From Streptomyces albus subsp. albus (GTDB lineage: Bacteria; Actinomycetota; Actinomycetes; Streptomycetales; Streptomycetaceae): a stretch of 64,000 nt of DNA. The stretch is from NCBI RefSeq assembly GCF_000719865.1, contig NZ_JOID01000008.1, positions 62,001 through 126,000 on the forward strand, in the 5' to 3' direction. Positions 35,702 through 42,718 of this stretch are shown here, in pieces (within the stretch, counting starts at the first letter, position 1; every line of letters starts with the position of its first letter). The notes below the pieces were generated by a model that saw only the letters and a list, made by a program, of their open reading frames with translations, was not told where the DNA came from and did no database searches. The position numbers and the translations under genes are program-made.

Positions 35702-35715
35702 TAGTGGGCGCACTA
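35702..35715 (+). promoter_or_regulatory. Inverted repeat in the GntR promoter
   Basis: TAGTG-GGCG-CACTA lies just upstream of the GntR start; ACTATT, about five bases before the ATG, may be the -10. It is a probable autoregulatory operator. Confidence 0.5.
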
Positions 35716-35722
35716 TTGGCTC

Positions 35723-35971
35723 ATGGTCCGCACCATCAACGCCGACGACCCACGCCACCCGTACCAACAGATCGCCGACCACCTCGCGGAAGAGATCACG
35801 TCGGGCGAACTGTCCGGCCGGGTCCCGTCCGAGCTGGAGTTGCGCCGCGAATACTCATCCGGGGCGTCGACGGTCCAGCGGGCATTGACCGTGCTGCGTG
35901 AGCGCGGCTTGATCTACACGGTTCCCGGCCGCGGGTCGTTCGTGAAGCAGCCCGACGACGCGGAGGGGTGA
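35723..35971 (+). CDS. Short GntR-family DNA-binding protein (wHTH only)
   Basis: This 82-residue protein consists only of the GntR winged helix. HPYQQIADHLAEEITSGEL forms helix 1, VPSELELRREYSSGASTVQRALTVL forms helices 2-3 (read in parts), and GLIYTVPGRGSFV is the wing. The effector domain of FadR/HutC types is missing, so it may dimerise poorly or answer to another partner. The ATG is almost directly behind the promoter inverted repeat. It is divergent from gene A, and an unknown small frame follows 48 bp later. Inferred role: repressor of the divergent module. Confidence 0.88.
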   Translation: MVRTINADDPRHPYQQIADHLAEEITSGELSGRVPSELELRREYSSGASTVQRALTVLRERGLIYTVPGRGSFVKQPDDAEG

Positions 35972-36019
35972 TCGTCCGCCTCCGACTAGGGCGGGAGTTG
36001 GGCGCGGTCCTCCGAAGAT

Positions 36020-36259
36020 GTGCTGGACTGGGTCGAGGCATCCGGCATCCGGATGCTGTTCGTCTTCGACCCCGACGGCGGGGCGTCTTCCTCATGGGCA
36101 GGGCAGACGGAACTCGGCACGATGACCGACCTGACGGCCGACATCATCCCGGAGAAACGCGAGCGCATCGATGCCATCAAGGCGGAGATGGCCGACGCCG
36201 AGCGGGGACACGATGCCAAGGCACCCGCCGGTGAACACCTGGTGCCAAGCGCGCCGTGA
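36020..36259 (+). CDS. Hypothetical small protein after GntR
   Basis: This 79-residue frame starts at a GTG with a weak CGAAG upstream. The sequence (MLFVFDPDGGASSSW, LTADIIPEKRERIDAIKAEM) ends in a charged helix and is not recognised. Codon usage is less GC-biased in the third position than in neighbours. It is probably co-transcribed with the GntR gene and ends at a strong bidirectional hairpin, which supports it as a real gene. A later ATG (at MLFVF) could be the true start. Confidence 0.45.
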   Translation: MLDWVEASGIRMLFVFDPDGGASSSWAGQTELGTMTDLTADIIPEKRERIDAIKAEMADAERGHDAKAPAGEHLVPSAP

Positions 36260-36261
36260 AC

Positions 36262-36292
36262 GCGGAGGCCGGCCCTGGGGGCCGGCCTCCGC
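36262..36292. terminator. Bidirectional terminator
   Basis: A perfect 14-bp stem GCGGAGGCCGGCCC / GGGCCGGCCTCCGC with a 3-nt loop lies between two convergent genes, 3 bp after one stop and 12 bp from the other. Confidence 0.85.
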
Positions 36293-36303
36293 TGATGCTC
36301 GGT

Positions 36304-36690
36304 TCAGCGACCGTCCGCCGGGATCCGGCCGTCGTTCTTGCCGCCCTCACACCTGCGGGACGGATCCTGCGCGGTCGGCCCCGCGTCGTCGACGGGCGAC
36401 TCGTCCTCCTCGTCGGCGTCCGTCAGACGGGCGCCGCGCGACGTGGCGACCCTCAGCGCGTCGAACAGGCACTCACTGAGCCGGGTCGCGGTGAACCGCA
36501 GCTCGGACGGGGACGCCTTCGGGTCGCGCAAGATCCCCTTGGCGGCGGCCAGCACGCTCTCGCCGATGCCGAGCTGGGCCTCCTCCATCTCGTCGGCGAG
36601 CCGGGACAGCATGCTGTTCGGGTCGCTGGTGCGGAGGTAGGCCGGTTTTCCGGAGTCGGACCACGGCAGGAGGCGGGGGCGGGTGTTCAC
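36304..36690 (-). CDS. Small protein B, paralogue of protein A
   Basis: The 128-residue protein shares the core of protein A (RLLPW near the start; LSRLADEMEEAQLGIGESVL; DPKASPSELRF; RLSECLFDALRVATSRGARL). It adds an acidic, Pro-rich tail with DADEEDESPVDDAG. Its start overlaps the stop of gene C by 4 bp (ATGA), so it is translationally coupled to C in one transcript from the leader upstream of C. Function unknown. The duplication of this protein beside two different HTH regulators suggests a regulator-partner relationship. Confidence 0.75.
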   Translation of the reverse strand: MNTRPRLLPWSDSGKPAYLRTSDPNSMLSRLADEMEEAQLGIGESVLAAAKGILRDPKASPSELRFTATRLSECLFDALRVATSRGARLTDADEEDESPVDDAGPTAQDPSRRCEGGKNDGRIPADGR

Positions 36691-36962
36691 GCGACCACCT
36701 CCGGCAGGTCGATTCCCTGCGGCACCAGCACCAGCCGGATGCGGCGGCGGTGTCGTCGTTCGCGCTCGGTCCTTCGTTCATGGGCGATGAGATACGGGCG
36801 GACGAGTCCGATGGCCGGGCCGTCCGGCACGGGCGATCCCGGACACCGGGGAGCGGCGGGTGCCGCGGACAACGAGGTTGCCCCCGTTGCTCGGTGACGT
36901 CCCCCAGGAGGAAGCAGCAGCCGCAGCAGCGGACGAAGCAGCCTCTCGGTAGTTTTGAGCAT
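36687..36962 (-). CDS. Small basic protein C, function unknown
   Basis: The 91-residue protein is very Arg/Leu-rich: MLKTTERLLRPLLRLLLPPG at the start and LVRPYLIAHERRTERERRHR near the end. It is a common but unnamed Streptomyces type. The basic HERR...RRRIRL helix could bind nucleic acid or a membrane. The start has an excellent GGAGG eight bases upstream, and the stop overlaps gene B by 4 bp. The conserved hairpin leader (copy 2) ends about 27 bp upstream. It is divergent from the XRE regulator. Confidence 0.72.
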   Translation of the reverse strand: MLKTTERLLRPLLRLLLPPGGRHRATGATSLSAAPAAPRCPGSPVPDGPAIGLVRPYLIAHERRTERERRHRRRIRLVLVPQGIDLPEVVA

Positions 36963-36988
36963 GTCGTCAACCTCCAAGCCAGGTTGGT

Positions 36989-37031
36989 GGCCACGCCCCC
37001 GGGCCGTCGCCACGGTCGCGGGGGTCCTTTC
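36989..37031 (-). ncRNA. Structured 5' leader of gene C (hairpin copy 2)
   Basis: On the plus strand, CCCCCG (36996-37001) pairs with CGGGGG (37019-37024). Inside, CCG (37004-37006) pairs with CGG (37013-37015) around a 6-nt loop. Flanks GGCCACG and TCCTTTC match those of copy 1 before gene A, and outer-stem base pairs differ compatibly (G-C against C-G). Same direction, same distance to the start codon. Confidence 0.45.
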
Positions 37032-37085
37032 GCGAAGACCCTCGCGCCCGTCCCCGCGCAAAGCCATGCCATGGCCCTATGGGTG

Positions 37086-37102
37086 CGCCCTATATTGGGC
37101 GT
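37086..37102 (+). promoter_or_regulatory. Leaderless -10 inside an inverted repeat, XRE promoter
   Basis: CGCCC-TATATT-GGGCG spans 37086-37101. TATATT is a near-consensus -10 six bases before the ATG. A regulator binding this repeat would block the promoter directly, which suggests autoregulation. Confidence 0.55.
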
Positions 37103-38344
37103 ATGGGGGAAAAGCGCGCGGACGTGTGGTCCCACCCGCAATTGGTGTCGACGGTCGCCGCCGGGGACTGGGGCGCCGTCTTTCGTACGTACCGGCAGCT
37201 CACCGGGATGAGCCAGACGCAGCTCGGGGAGCGCGTCGGCCTTGTTCAGCCCGAGGTGTCCAACATCGAGCGCGGCCGGAGGCACGTCACTTCGGTCGAG
37301 GTGCGGCAGCGGATCGTGGAAGGGCTTCGCGTCCCGGCCCACCTCCTCGGAACCGACCGACCGGGCGCCGACTCACCGGTGCCCGCGCTCGCCGGGCCCG
37401 GGCCGGACGAGGACCTGCTGGCTCGCGTGACGAGCGTGGTCGACGGCGAGCACCCCGTGGACGCCGCCACGCTCGACTGGCTCGACCGGCTCCTGGCGGA
37501 GCATCGCCGGGCCGAGGACGAGATCGGTTCGCGGCCGTTGGCGGCCTTGATGCGCCAACAGCTCCGGACGGTGGTGGACCTGTACGGCAGCGCCCGGGGC
37601 CCGTTGGCGGGCCGGGTGGTCCGTCTGGCGTCCGAACATGCGCAGTTCCTGGCATGGATGGCGCAGGATCAGGGGAAGACGGCAGCCGCGCTCGCCTGGT
37701 ACGACCGCAGCCATGAGTGGGCACTGGAAGCCGGTGACGCCAATATGGCGGCCACGACGCTCAGCATGAAGGCGCACATGGCGTGGTCGGGCGGCCGTGG
37801 GGACCGGTGTGTGCGTCTGGCGGAGGCGGCTCGCTGGTCAGCCCCGGGAACGTCCCTCGGAGTCCAGGGCATGGCCGCTCAGATGGCCGCCCGAGGTCAC
37901 GCACTGAGCGGCGATGCCGACGACGCCGAGCGGCTCCTGGACGAAGCGCAGGAACTCATCAACCGTGCGGCACGGCGCCGGGAGGACGAGCCGCCGTGGA
38001 TGTACTTCTACGGCGAGACGTGGTTCACGCTGCAACGGGGGATGGCCGCACTGCACCTGCGCGACGGGAAAGCGGCGGTGCGCCACCTCACGGCCGGGCT
38101 GGCCGCGCTGCCGGACGACTACCGGCGCGACAAGACCTGGTACCGGGCCTGCCTGGCACACGCGCTGGCCGAAGCGGGTGAGGCGTCGCACGCCGCCTCG
38201 GTGGCGCTGGCCATCGTGCCCGACGCTGCCGAGATCGGCCGCCCCCACGCGTGGAACGAGCTGCACACCGTGGCCGCTGCCCTGATGCGGCGAGGTGCGA
38301 GGGAGGCACGGCAACTCGTGGCCACCCTGCGAACGTACGACTGA
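37103..38344 (+). CDS. XRE-family regulator with TPR-like C-terminal domain
   Basis: The 413-residue protein has an N-terminal Cro/C1-type HTH (RTYRQLTGMSQTQLGERVGL, QPEVSNIERGRRH, about residues 22-65). A long all-helical region with TPR-like repeats follows (AALAWYDRSHEWALEAGDANM, HALSGDADDAERLLDEAQEL, AVRHLTAGLAALPDDYRRDK). This architecture is common in Streptomyces, where members sit next to small partner proteins and sense peptides or proteins through the TPR. The ATG behind the -10 TATATT was chosen; another ATG eight codons upstream would lie before the promoter -10. It is divergent from the C-B operon. A bidirectional hairpin follows. Confidence 0.88.
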   Translation: MGEKRADVWSHPQLVSTVAAGDWGAVFRTYRQLTGMSQTQLGERVGLVQPEVSNIERGRRHVTSVEVRQRIVEGLRVPAHLLGTDRPGADSPVPALAGPGPDEDLLARVTSVVDGEHPVDAATLDWLDRLLAEHRRAEDEIGSRPLAALMRQQLRTVVDLYGSARGPLAGRVVRLASEHAQFLAWMAQDQGKTAAALAWYDRSHEWALEAGDANMAATTLSMKAHMAWSGGRGDRCVRLAEAARWSAPGTSLGVQGMAAQMAARGHALSGDADDAERLLDEAQELINRAARRREDEPPWMYFYGETWFTLQRGMAALHLRDGKAAVRHLTAGLAALPDDYRRDKTWYRACLAHALAEAGEASHAASVALAIVPDAAEIGRPHAWNELHTVAAALMRRGAREARQLVATLRTYD

Positions 38345-38353
38345 TGGAGGGCT

Positions 38354-38387
38354 CGGGGCGCCGCCGCGTCCTGGCTCTGGCGCCCCG
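38354..38387. terminator. Bidirectional terminator
   Basis: CGGGGCGCC pairs with GGCGCCCCG across a 16-nt loop, between the convergent XRE and hydrolase genes. Confidence 0.6.
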
Positions 38388-38400
38388 GCGCCTCCCCCGC

Positions 38401-39252
38401 TCAGGCCTCCCGCGTGGCCGGGCGCGGGTCCGGGAGGCCGAGGACTCGGTCGCGGAGGACGGGAAAGTCGGCGCGGGTCTTGGCGACGCGGGAGAGGTCG
38501 AGGTCGGCGGTGAGGATCTCCTCGTCCTCGCCGGCCTCGGCGATCACCTCGCCCCAGGGGTCGATGATCCGGCTGTGCCCGGCCTGTTCGACGCCGCCGT
38601 GTGTTCCGGCCGAACAACAGGCGAGGACGTAGGCCTGGTTCTCGACGGCGCGGGCGCGGGCCAGCAGGGTCCAGTGCTCGCGGCGGCGGGCGGGCCAGCC
38701 GGCGGGGATGACGAGGAGTTCGGCGCCGGCGTCGGTGAGCCGGCGGAACTGTTCGGGGAAGCGCAGGTCGTAGCAGGTGGCCAGGCCGGCCACGGTCCCG
38801 GTCTCCGTGTCGGTCCCGGCCTCCGTCCCGGTTCCGGCCTCCGGGAGGCGGACGGTGACGATCTCCTCGCCGCCGCCCATCATCGCGGCCTCGCCCTTGT
38901 CGAAGCCGAAGCGGTGGATCTTGCGGTAGGAGCCGCGGAGGCCGCCGTCCGGGCCGAGGACGACGGAGGTGTTGTAGAGGGTGCCGTCGGGGGCGCGTTC
39001 GACCACGGAACCGGCGTGCAGCCAGACCGACGCTTCGGCCGCGGCGGCGGCCACGGCGGTGACGCTGGGGCCGTCGAGGGTCTCGGCGTACTCCTCGAAG
39101 AGGTCGTAGGCGAAGGCGCCGGTGGGCCAGAGCTCGGGGAGGACGACCAGGTCGGAACCGGCCTGTTCCCGGACGAGTGCGGCCACCCGTTCACGGCGCG
39201 CTTCAACCGTTTCGTCGGAATTGACCGCGATCTGCAACAGGGAGGCGCGCAC
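38401..39252 (-). CDS. Carbon-nitrogen hydrolase (nitrilase superfamily)
   Basis: This 283-residue enzyme has the complete Glu-Lys-Cys triad: LVVLPELWPTG (Glu), GSYRKIHRFGFD (Lys) and LATCYDLRFPEQFR (Cys). The size and C-terminal GHSRIIDPWGEVIAEAGEDEE fit the omega-amidase/Nit-type amidases, which hydrolyse amides of small acids. The precise substrate is unknown. A short GTGTEAGTDTETGT insertion between strands before the Cys is unusual low-complexity sequence. It starts with GTG with a weak ribosome site, and appears monocistronic. Confidence 0.92.
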   Translation of the reverse strand: MRASLLQIAVNSDETVEARRERVAALVREQAGSDLVVLPELWPTGAFAYDLFEEYAETLDGPSVTAVAAAAAEASVWLHAGSVVERAPDGTLYNTSVVLGPDGGLRGSYRKIHRFGFDKGEAAMMGGGEEIVTVRLPEAGTGTEAGTDTETGTVAGLATCYDLRFPEQFRRLTDAGAELLVIPAGWPARRREHWTLLARARAVENQAYVLACCSAGTHGGVEQAGHSRIIDPWGEVIAEAGEDEEILTADLDLSRVAKTRADFPVLRDRVLGLPDPRPATREA

Positions 39253-39401
39253 GGTACCACCACTCTCGGCCTTCGGCCCGCCGTGACGGGCCTACGATCG
39301 TCACACGAAAGCACTGCCGGTGTGCCCACGCGCAGCGTAACTTAACTGCGTGAGCCGGTGGCTCAAGCACCCAGCCCGCGTACGAACCGCCGAGGGGTCA
39401 C

Positions 39402-40229
39402 GTGACCGTCCACCCAAGCCTGCAGCCCTACATCGACGCCTGGACCCACTCCATCGAGGCGATCTCCGAGCTGGTGACACCGCTCGTCGAGGGTGAGTGG
39501 AACCGCGCGACCGCCTGCCCCGGCTGGTCCGTGCGGGACGTCGTCTCCCATGTGATCGGCGCGGAGTGCGAGATGCTGGGCGATCCCCGGCCGATCCACT
39601 CGCTGCCGCGCGATCTGTACCACGTGAAGGACGAGCTGACCCGCTACATGGAGGTCCAGGTCGATGTGCGGCGCTGCCACACGGCGCCGGAGATGACCGC
39701 CGAGCTGGAGTACACGATCATCCGCCGCTCACGGCAGCTGCGCAACGAGAGCCGCGATCCCGGCACGAAGGTCCGGGGGCCGCTGGGCGGCGCGGAGCTG
39801 ACGCTGGAACGCTGCCTGCAGCTGCGGGCGTTCGACGTCTGGGTGCACGAGCAGGATCTGCGCCGGGCACTGCGGCAGCCGGGCAATCTGGACTCGCCGG
39901 GCGCGCTCGTCGCGCGCGAGCTGTTCCTGGAGGCGCTGCCGAAGGTCGTCGCCAAGGACGCGGGCGCCCCGCCGAACACGGCGGTGGTGATCGACGTGCA
40001 CGGGCCGGTGGAGTTCATGCGCACGGTGCGGGTGGACCCACAGGGCCGGGCCTCGGTCAGCGGCAGCCCCTCGCTGGGCCCGGCGGTGACGCTCACCCTG
40101 GACTGGGAGACGTACGCGCTGCTGGCCTGCGGCCGGGTCAAGCCGGCGGCGGTGGCGGACCGGATCAAGACGGAGGGCGACCAGCGGCTCGCCGAGGCCA
40201 TCCTGCGGAACTTCACGACGACGCCGTAG
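39402..40229 (+). CDS. Maleylpyruvate isomerase family, mycothiol-dependent-type enzyme
   Basis: The 275-residue protein of the DinB/MDMPI superfamily has the N-terminal four-helix bundle. Probable metal-binding His are in GWSVRDVVSHVIGAE and FDVWVHEQDLRRAL. A C-terminal SCP2-like domain (VVIDVHGPVEFMRTV, LTLDWETYALLACGR) follows. Family members use mycothiol as cofactor for isomerisation or detoxification; the actual substrate is unknown. The GTG start has CGAGGGG at good spacing. Divergent from the hydrolase gene with about 150 bp between. Confidence 0.88.
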   Translation: MTVHPSLQPYIDAWTHSIEAISELVTPLVEGEWNRATACPGWSVRDVVSHVIGAECEMLGDPRPIHSLPRDLYHVKDELTRYMEVQVDVRRCHTAPEMTAELEYTIIRRSRQLRNESRDPGTKVRGPLGGAELTLERCLQLRAFDVWVHEQDLRRALRQPGNLDSPGALVARELFLEALPKVVAKDAGAPPNTAVVIDVHGPVEFMRTVRVDPQGRASVSGSPSLGPAVTLTLDWETYALLACGRVKPAAVADRIKTEGDQRLAEAILRNFTTTP

Positions 40230-40356
40230 GGAGCCGGAGAGCCGTCGGGGTCGCGAGGTGCGCGCGGCTGCCGCGGGGCTCGCCCCGCCCGTTCCCCGGT
40301 CGCCCGTTCACCGGCCCGGGTCCCCCCGTTTCCGTACCGTCCTCTGCCGTTCCGTC

Positions 40357-40382
40357 CGGACCGCGGCCCCACCCGCGGTCCG
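40357..40382. terminator. Terminator between convergent genes
   Basis: CGGACCGCGG pairs with CCGCGGTCCG around a 6-nt loop. It is followed by the 13-bp direct repeat GCTCCGTCAGCCC at 40403-40415 and 40436-40448, the second copy covering the MFS stop codon. Confidence 0.7.
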
Positions 40383-40441
40383 TGACCTCCGGGCGCATGC
40401 CGGCTCCGTCAGCCCGGCCGCCCCAGTGTGCTGACGCTCCG

Positions 40442-41818
40442 TCAGCCCTGGCGTACGGCCGGCGGCACGTGCACCGTCTCCACCCGGCTGGCGACCGTCC
40501 TCTCCCGTTCCCGCCGGTCCGCCCGCCCCCGCAGCCGCAGGATCTGGGCGACGCCCAGCGCCTGCAGGACGAACACGGAGGCGAAGGCGACGCGGTAGTT
40601 GTCCCCGGTCGCGTCCAGCAGCACGCCGATGGCCAGCAGTGTCGTCATCGAGGCGGTGAAGCCGCCCATGTTGACGATGCCGGAGGCGGTGCCGATGCGC
40701 TCCGGCGGGTTGGCCGGGCGGGCGAAGTCGAAGCCGATCATCGAGGCGGGACCGCAGAGCCCCAGGACCAGGCTGAGCGCGACGAGCAGCCATCCCGGCG
40801 CCGTGCCCGGCCAGGCCAGCGCGGTGCCCCAGAGGAGGGCGGTCGAACCGATCGTGCCCAGGGCGAGTGGCATCCGGGCCCCGTGGTGCCGGGCGATGAG
40901 CTGCCCGTAGACGAGGCCGACGGCCATGTTGGAGAGCACCACCAGGGTCAGCAGCTCACCGGCCTCCTCGCGGGACATCCCCTGGGCCTCGACCAGGAAC
41001 GGCATCCCCCACAGCAGCAGGTAGACCATGCCCGGGAACTGGGTGGTGAAGTGCACCCACATGCCCAGCCGGGTGCCGGGCTCGCGCCAGGAGTCGGCGA
41101 TCTGCCGGCCGACGCCGAAGCGCGGGGCGGGCATCCTCCCCGTCACCGTCCCCTTCCCGGCGCCGGCACCTGAGGCGGGGGCGGTGCCCTCCGGGTGGTC
41201 CTTGAGGAAGACGAGCACCAGGACGAGTACGGCCACACCGCCGGCCGCGCTGCCCGCGAAGGCCGGGGTCCAGCCGAAGGCGCCGAGCAGCCTGGCCAGC
41301 ACCAGGGTGGACAGCAGATTGCCGGCCATCCCGATCAGCGCCGCCACCTGCGCGATCAGCGGGCCGCGGCGGGCGGGGAACCAGCGCGAGCCCAGCCGCA
41401 GCACGCTGATGAACGTCATGGCGTCACCGCAGCCGAGCAGCGCCCGCGAGGCCAGGGCCATGGCGTAGGAGTCGGAGAGGCCGAAGCCGAACTGGCCGGT
41501 GGTGAAGAGGGCGATGCCGAGGATGAGGACGCGCTTGGTGCCCAGCCGGTCGACCAGCAGGCCCACCGGTATCTGCATGCCCGCGTAGACGAGGAGCTGG
41601 AGGATGGTGAAGGTCGACAGCGCGGAGGCGCCCACCTGGAAGCGGTCCGCGGCGTCGAGCCCGGCCACGCCGAGGCTGGTGCGGTAGGCGACGGCCAGGA
41701 AGTAGACCAGGACGCCGATGCCCCAGACGAAGGCCGCCCGCCCGCCGCCGCGGGGGTCGGCCACGGCGGAGCCGGGGAAGGCGGGCGCGGGCCCGCCGGA
41801 GCGCGTGGCGGAGCTCAC
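40442..41818 (-). CDS. MFS transporter
   Basis: The 458-residue protein has about 12 membrane helices: FVWGIGVLVYFLAVAYRTSL first, the MFS loop-2 motif GLLVDRLGTKRVL after helix 2, and a central cytoplasmic loop rich in Gly/Ala. It resembles the NarK/nitrate-anion or sugar-phosphate-type symporters in its YRTSLGVAGLDAADRF start, but the substrate is not determined. It overlaps the GntR stop by 4 bp, so the regulator gene is upstream in the same operon and is likely to control it. Confidence 0.92.
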   Translation of the reverse strand: MSSATRSGGPAPAFPGSAVADPRGGGRAAFVWGIGVLVYFLAVAYRTSLGVAGLDAADRFQVGASALSTFTILQLLVYAGMQIPVGLLVDRLGTKRVLILGIALFTTGQFGFGLSDSYAMALASRALLGCGDAMTFISVLRLGSRWFPARRGPLIAQVAALIGMAGNLLSTLVLARLLGAFGWTPAFAGSAAGGVAVLVLVLVFLKDHPEGTAPASGAGAGKGTVTGRMPAPRFGVGRQIADSWREPGTRLGMWVHFTTQFPGMVYLLLWGMPFLVEAQGMSREEAGELLTLVVLSNMAVGLVYGQLIARHHGARMPLALGTIGSTALLWGTALAWPGTAPGWLLVALSLVLGLCGPASMIGFDFARPANPPERIGTASGIVNMGGFTASMTTLLAIGVLLDATGDNYRVAFASVFVLQALGVAQILRLRGRADRRERERTVASRVETVHVPPAVRQG

Positions 41819-42510
41819 CGGTCACCGCCTCCGGCCAGCTCCCGCACCCGGCCGATGTGCCGGCTCACGGCCGCGGCGGCCGCGTCGGCCTCACCCGAGC
41901 GCAGGGCGCGCAGGATCTCGGTGTGCTCGGCGATGTTCTTGGCGATGCGGTCGGGGTGGGCGTGCATCACGGCGACGCCCATCCGCAGCTGCCGGTCGCG
42001 CAGCTGGTCGTAGAGGCGCTCCAGGATGAGATTGCCGGCGCTGCGCACGATCTCGGCGTGGAAGCAGCGGTCGCTGACGGAGAAGGCCGGCAGGTCGCCG
42101 GCGGCCGCGTGGCGCCGCTGCGCGTCGAGGAGTTCCTCCAGCCGCTCCAGCAGGCGCGGGCTCGCGGGGACGGCTTTGCGGGCGGCGTGCTCCTCGACGA
42201 GCAGCCGGGTCTCGACCACGTCGCGGATCTCCTGCGCGGAGACGGGCAGCACCAGGGCGCCCTTCTTCGGGTAGAGCTTGAGCAGCCCTTCGGCCTCCAG
42301 CCGCAGCAGGGCCTCCCGCACCGGGGTCCGGGAGACGCCGGTGGCCTCGGCGAGATGGCCCTCGGTGAGCAGCTCGCCGCCCTCGTAACGGCGGTCCAGG
42401 ACGGCCTGCTTGACGTGGGCGTAGACCCGGTCGGCGGCGGGCGGCCGCTTGCCGGGGGCGGTGCCGGAGGAGGTCTCGGAGGCGGACTCGGGGGTGAGGG
42501 CGGACAGCAT
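41815..42510 (-). CDS. GntR/FadR family transcriptional regulator
   Basis: This 231-residue protein has the winged-helix N-terminus (VYAHVKQAVLDRRYEGGELLTEGHLAEATGVSRTPVREALLRLE, read in parts, about 28-72). An FCD-type all-helical effector domain follows, with metal-ligand His in DRCFHAEIVRSAGN and AEHTEILRALRSGE. FCD ligands are small carboxylates. The start may be this ATG or a GTG two codons upstream. TTGTATCTAAG, at the -10 position just before, resembles a GntR half-site and could be the autoregulatory operator. It is translationally coupled to the MFS transporter. Confidence 0.92.
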   Translation of the reverse strand: MLSALTPESASETSSGTAPGKRPPAADRVYAHVKQAVLDRRYEGGELLTEGHLAEATGVSRTPVREALLRLEAEGLLKLYPKKGALVLPVSAQEIRDVVETRLLVEEHAARKAVPASPRLLERLEELLDAQRRHAAAGDLPAFSVSDRCFHAEIVRSAGNLILERLYDQLRDRQLRMGVAVMHAHPDRIAKNIAEHTEILRALRSGEADAAAAAVSRHIGRVRELAGGGDR

Positions 42511-42586
42511 GGACACAGCTTAGATACAAGAGATGAACGGCTTCGGAGCGGTCCGGGATGCGGACGGGACGGGCGGCTGAACGCCG

Positions 42587-42619
42587 GGAAGCCCGGACGC
42601 GCATGGCGTCCGGGCTTCC
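42587..42619 (-). terminator. Terminator of bkd cluster 2
   Basis: A perfect 14-bp stem GGAAGCCCGGACGC / GCGTCCGGGCTTCC with a 5-nt GCATG loop lies about 100 bp past the E2 stop. A second hairpin GCGGGGCCG / CGGCCCCGC (42633-42655) sits between it and the gene. Confidence 0.8.
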
Positions 42620-42718
42620 GGGGTCGAGCGCTGCGGGGCCGGGGCACGGCCCCGCGGGCGGTACGGCTCCGGGCCGGCCGGTACGGGGCCGGCCCGGCCC
42701 GTGGCCGTCGGGCCGTGG

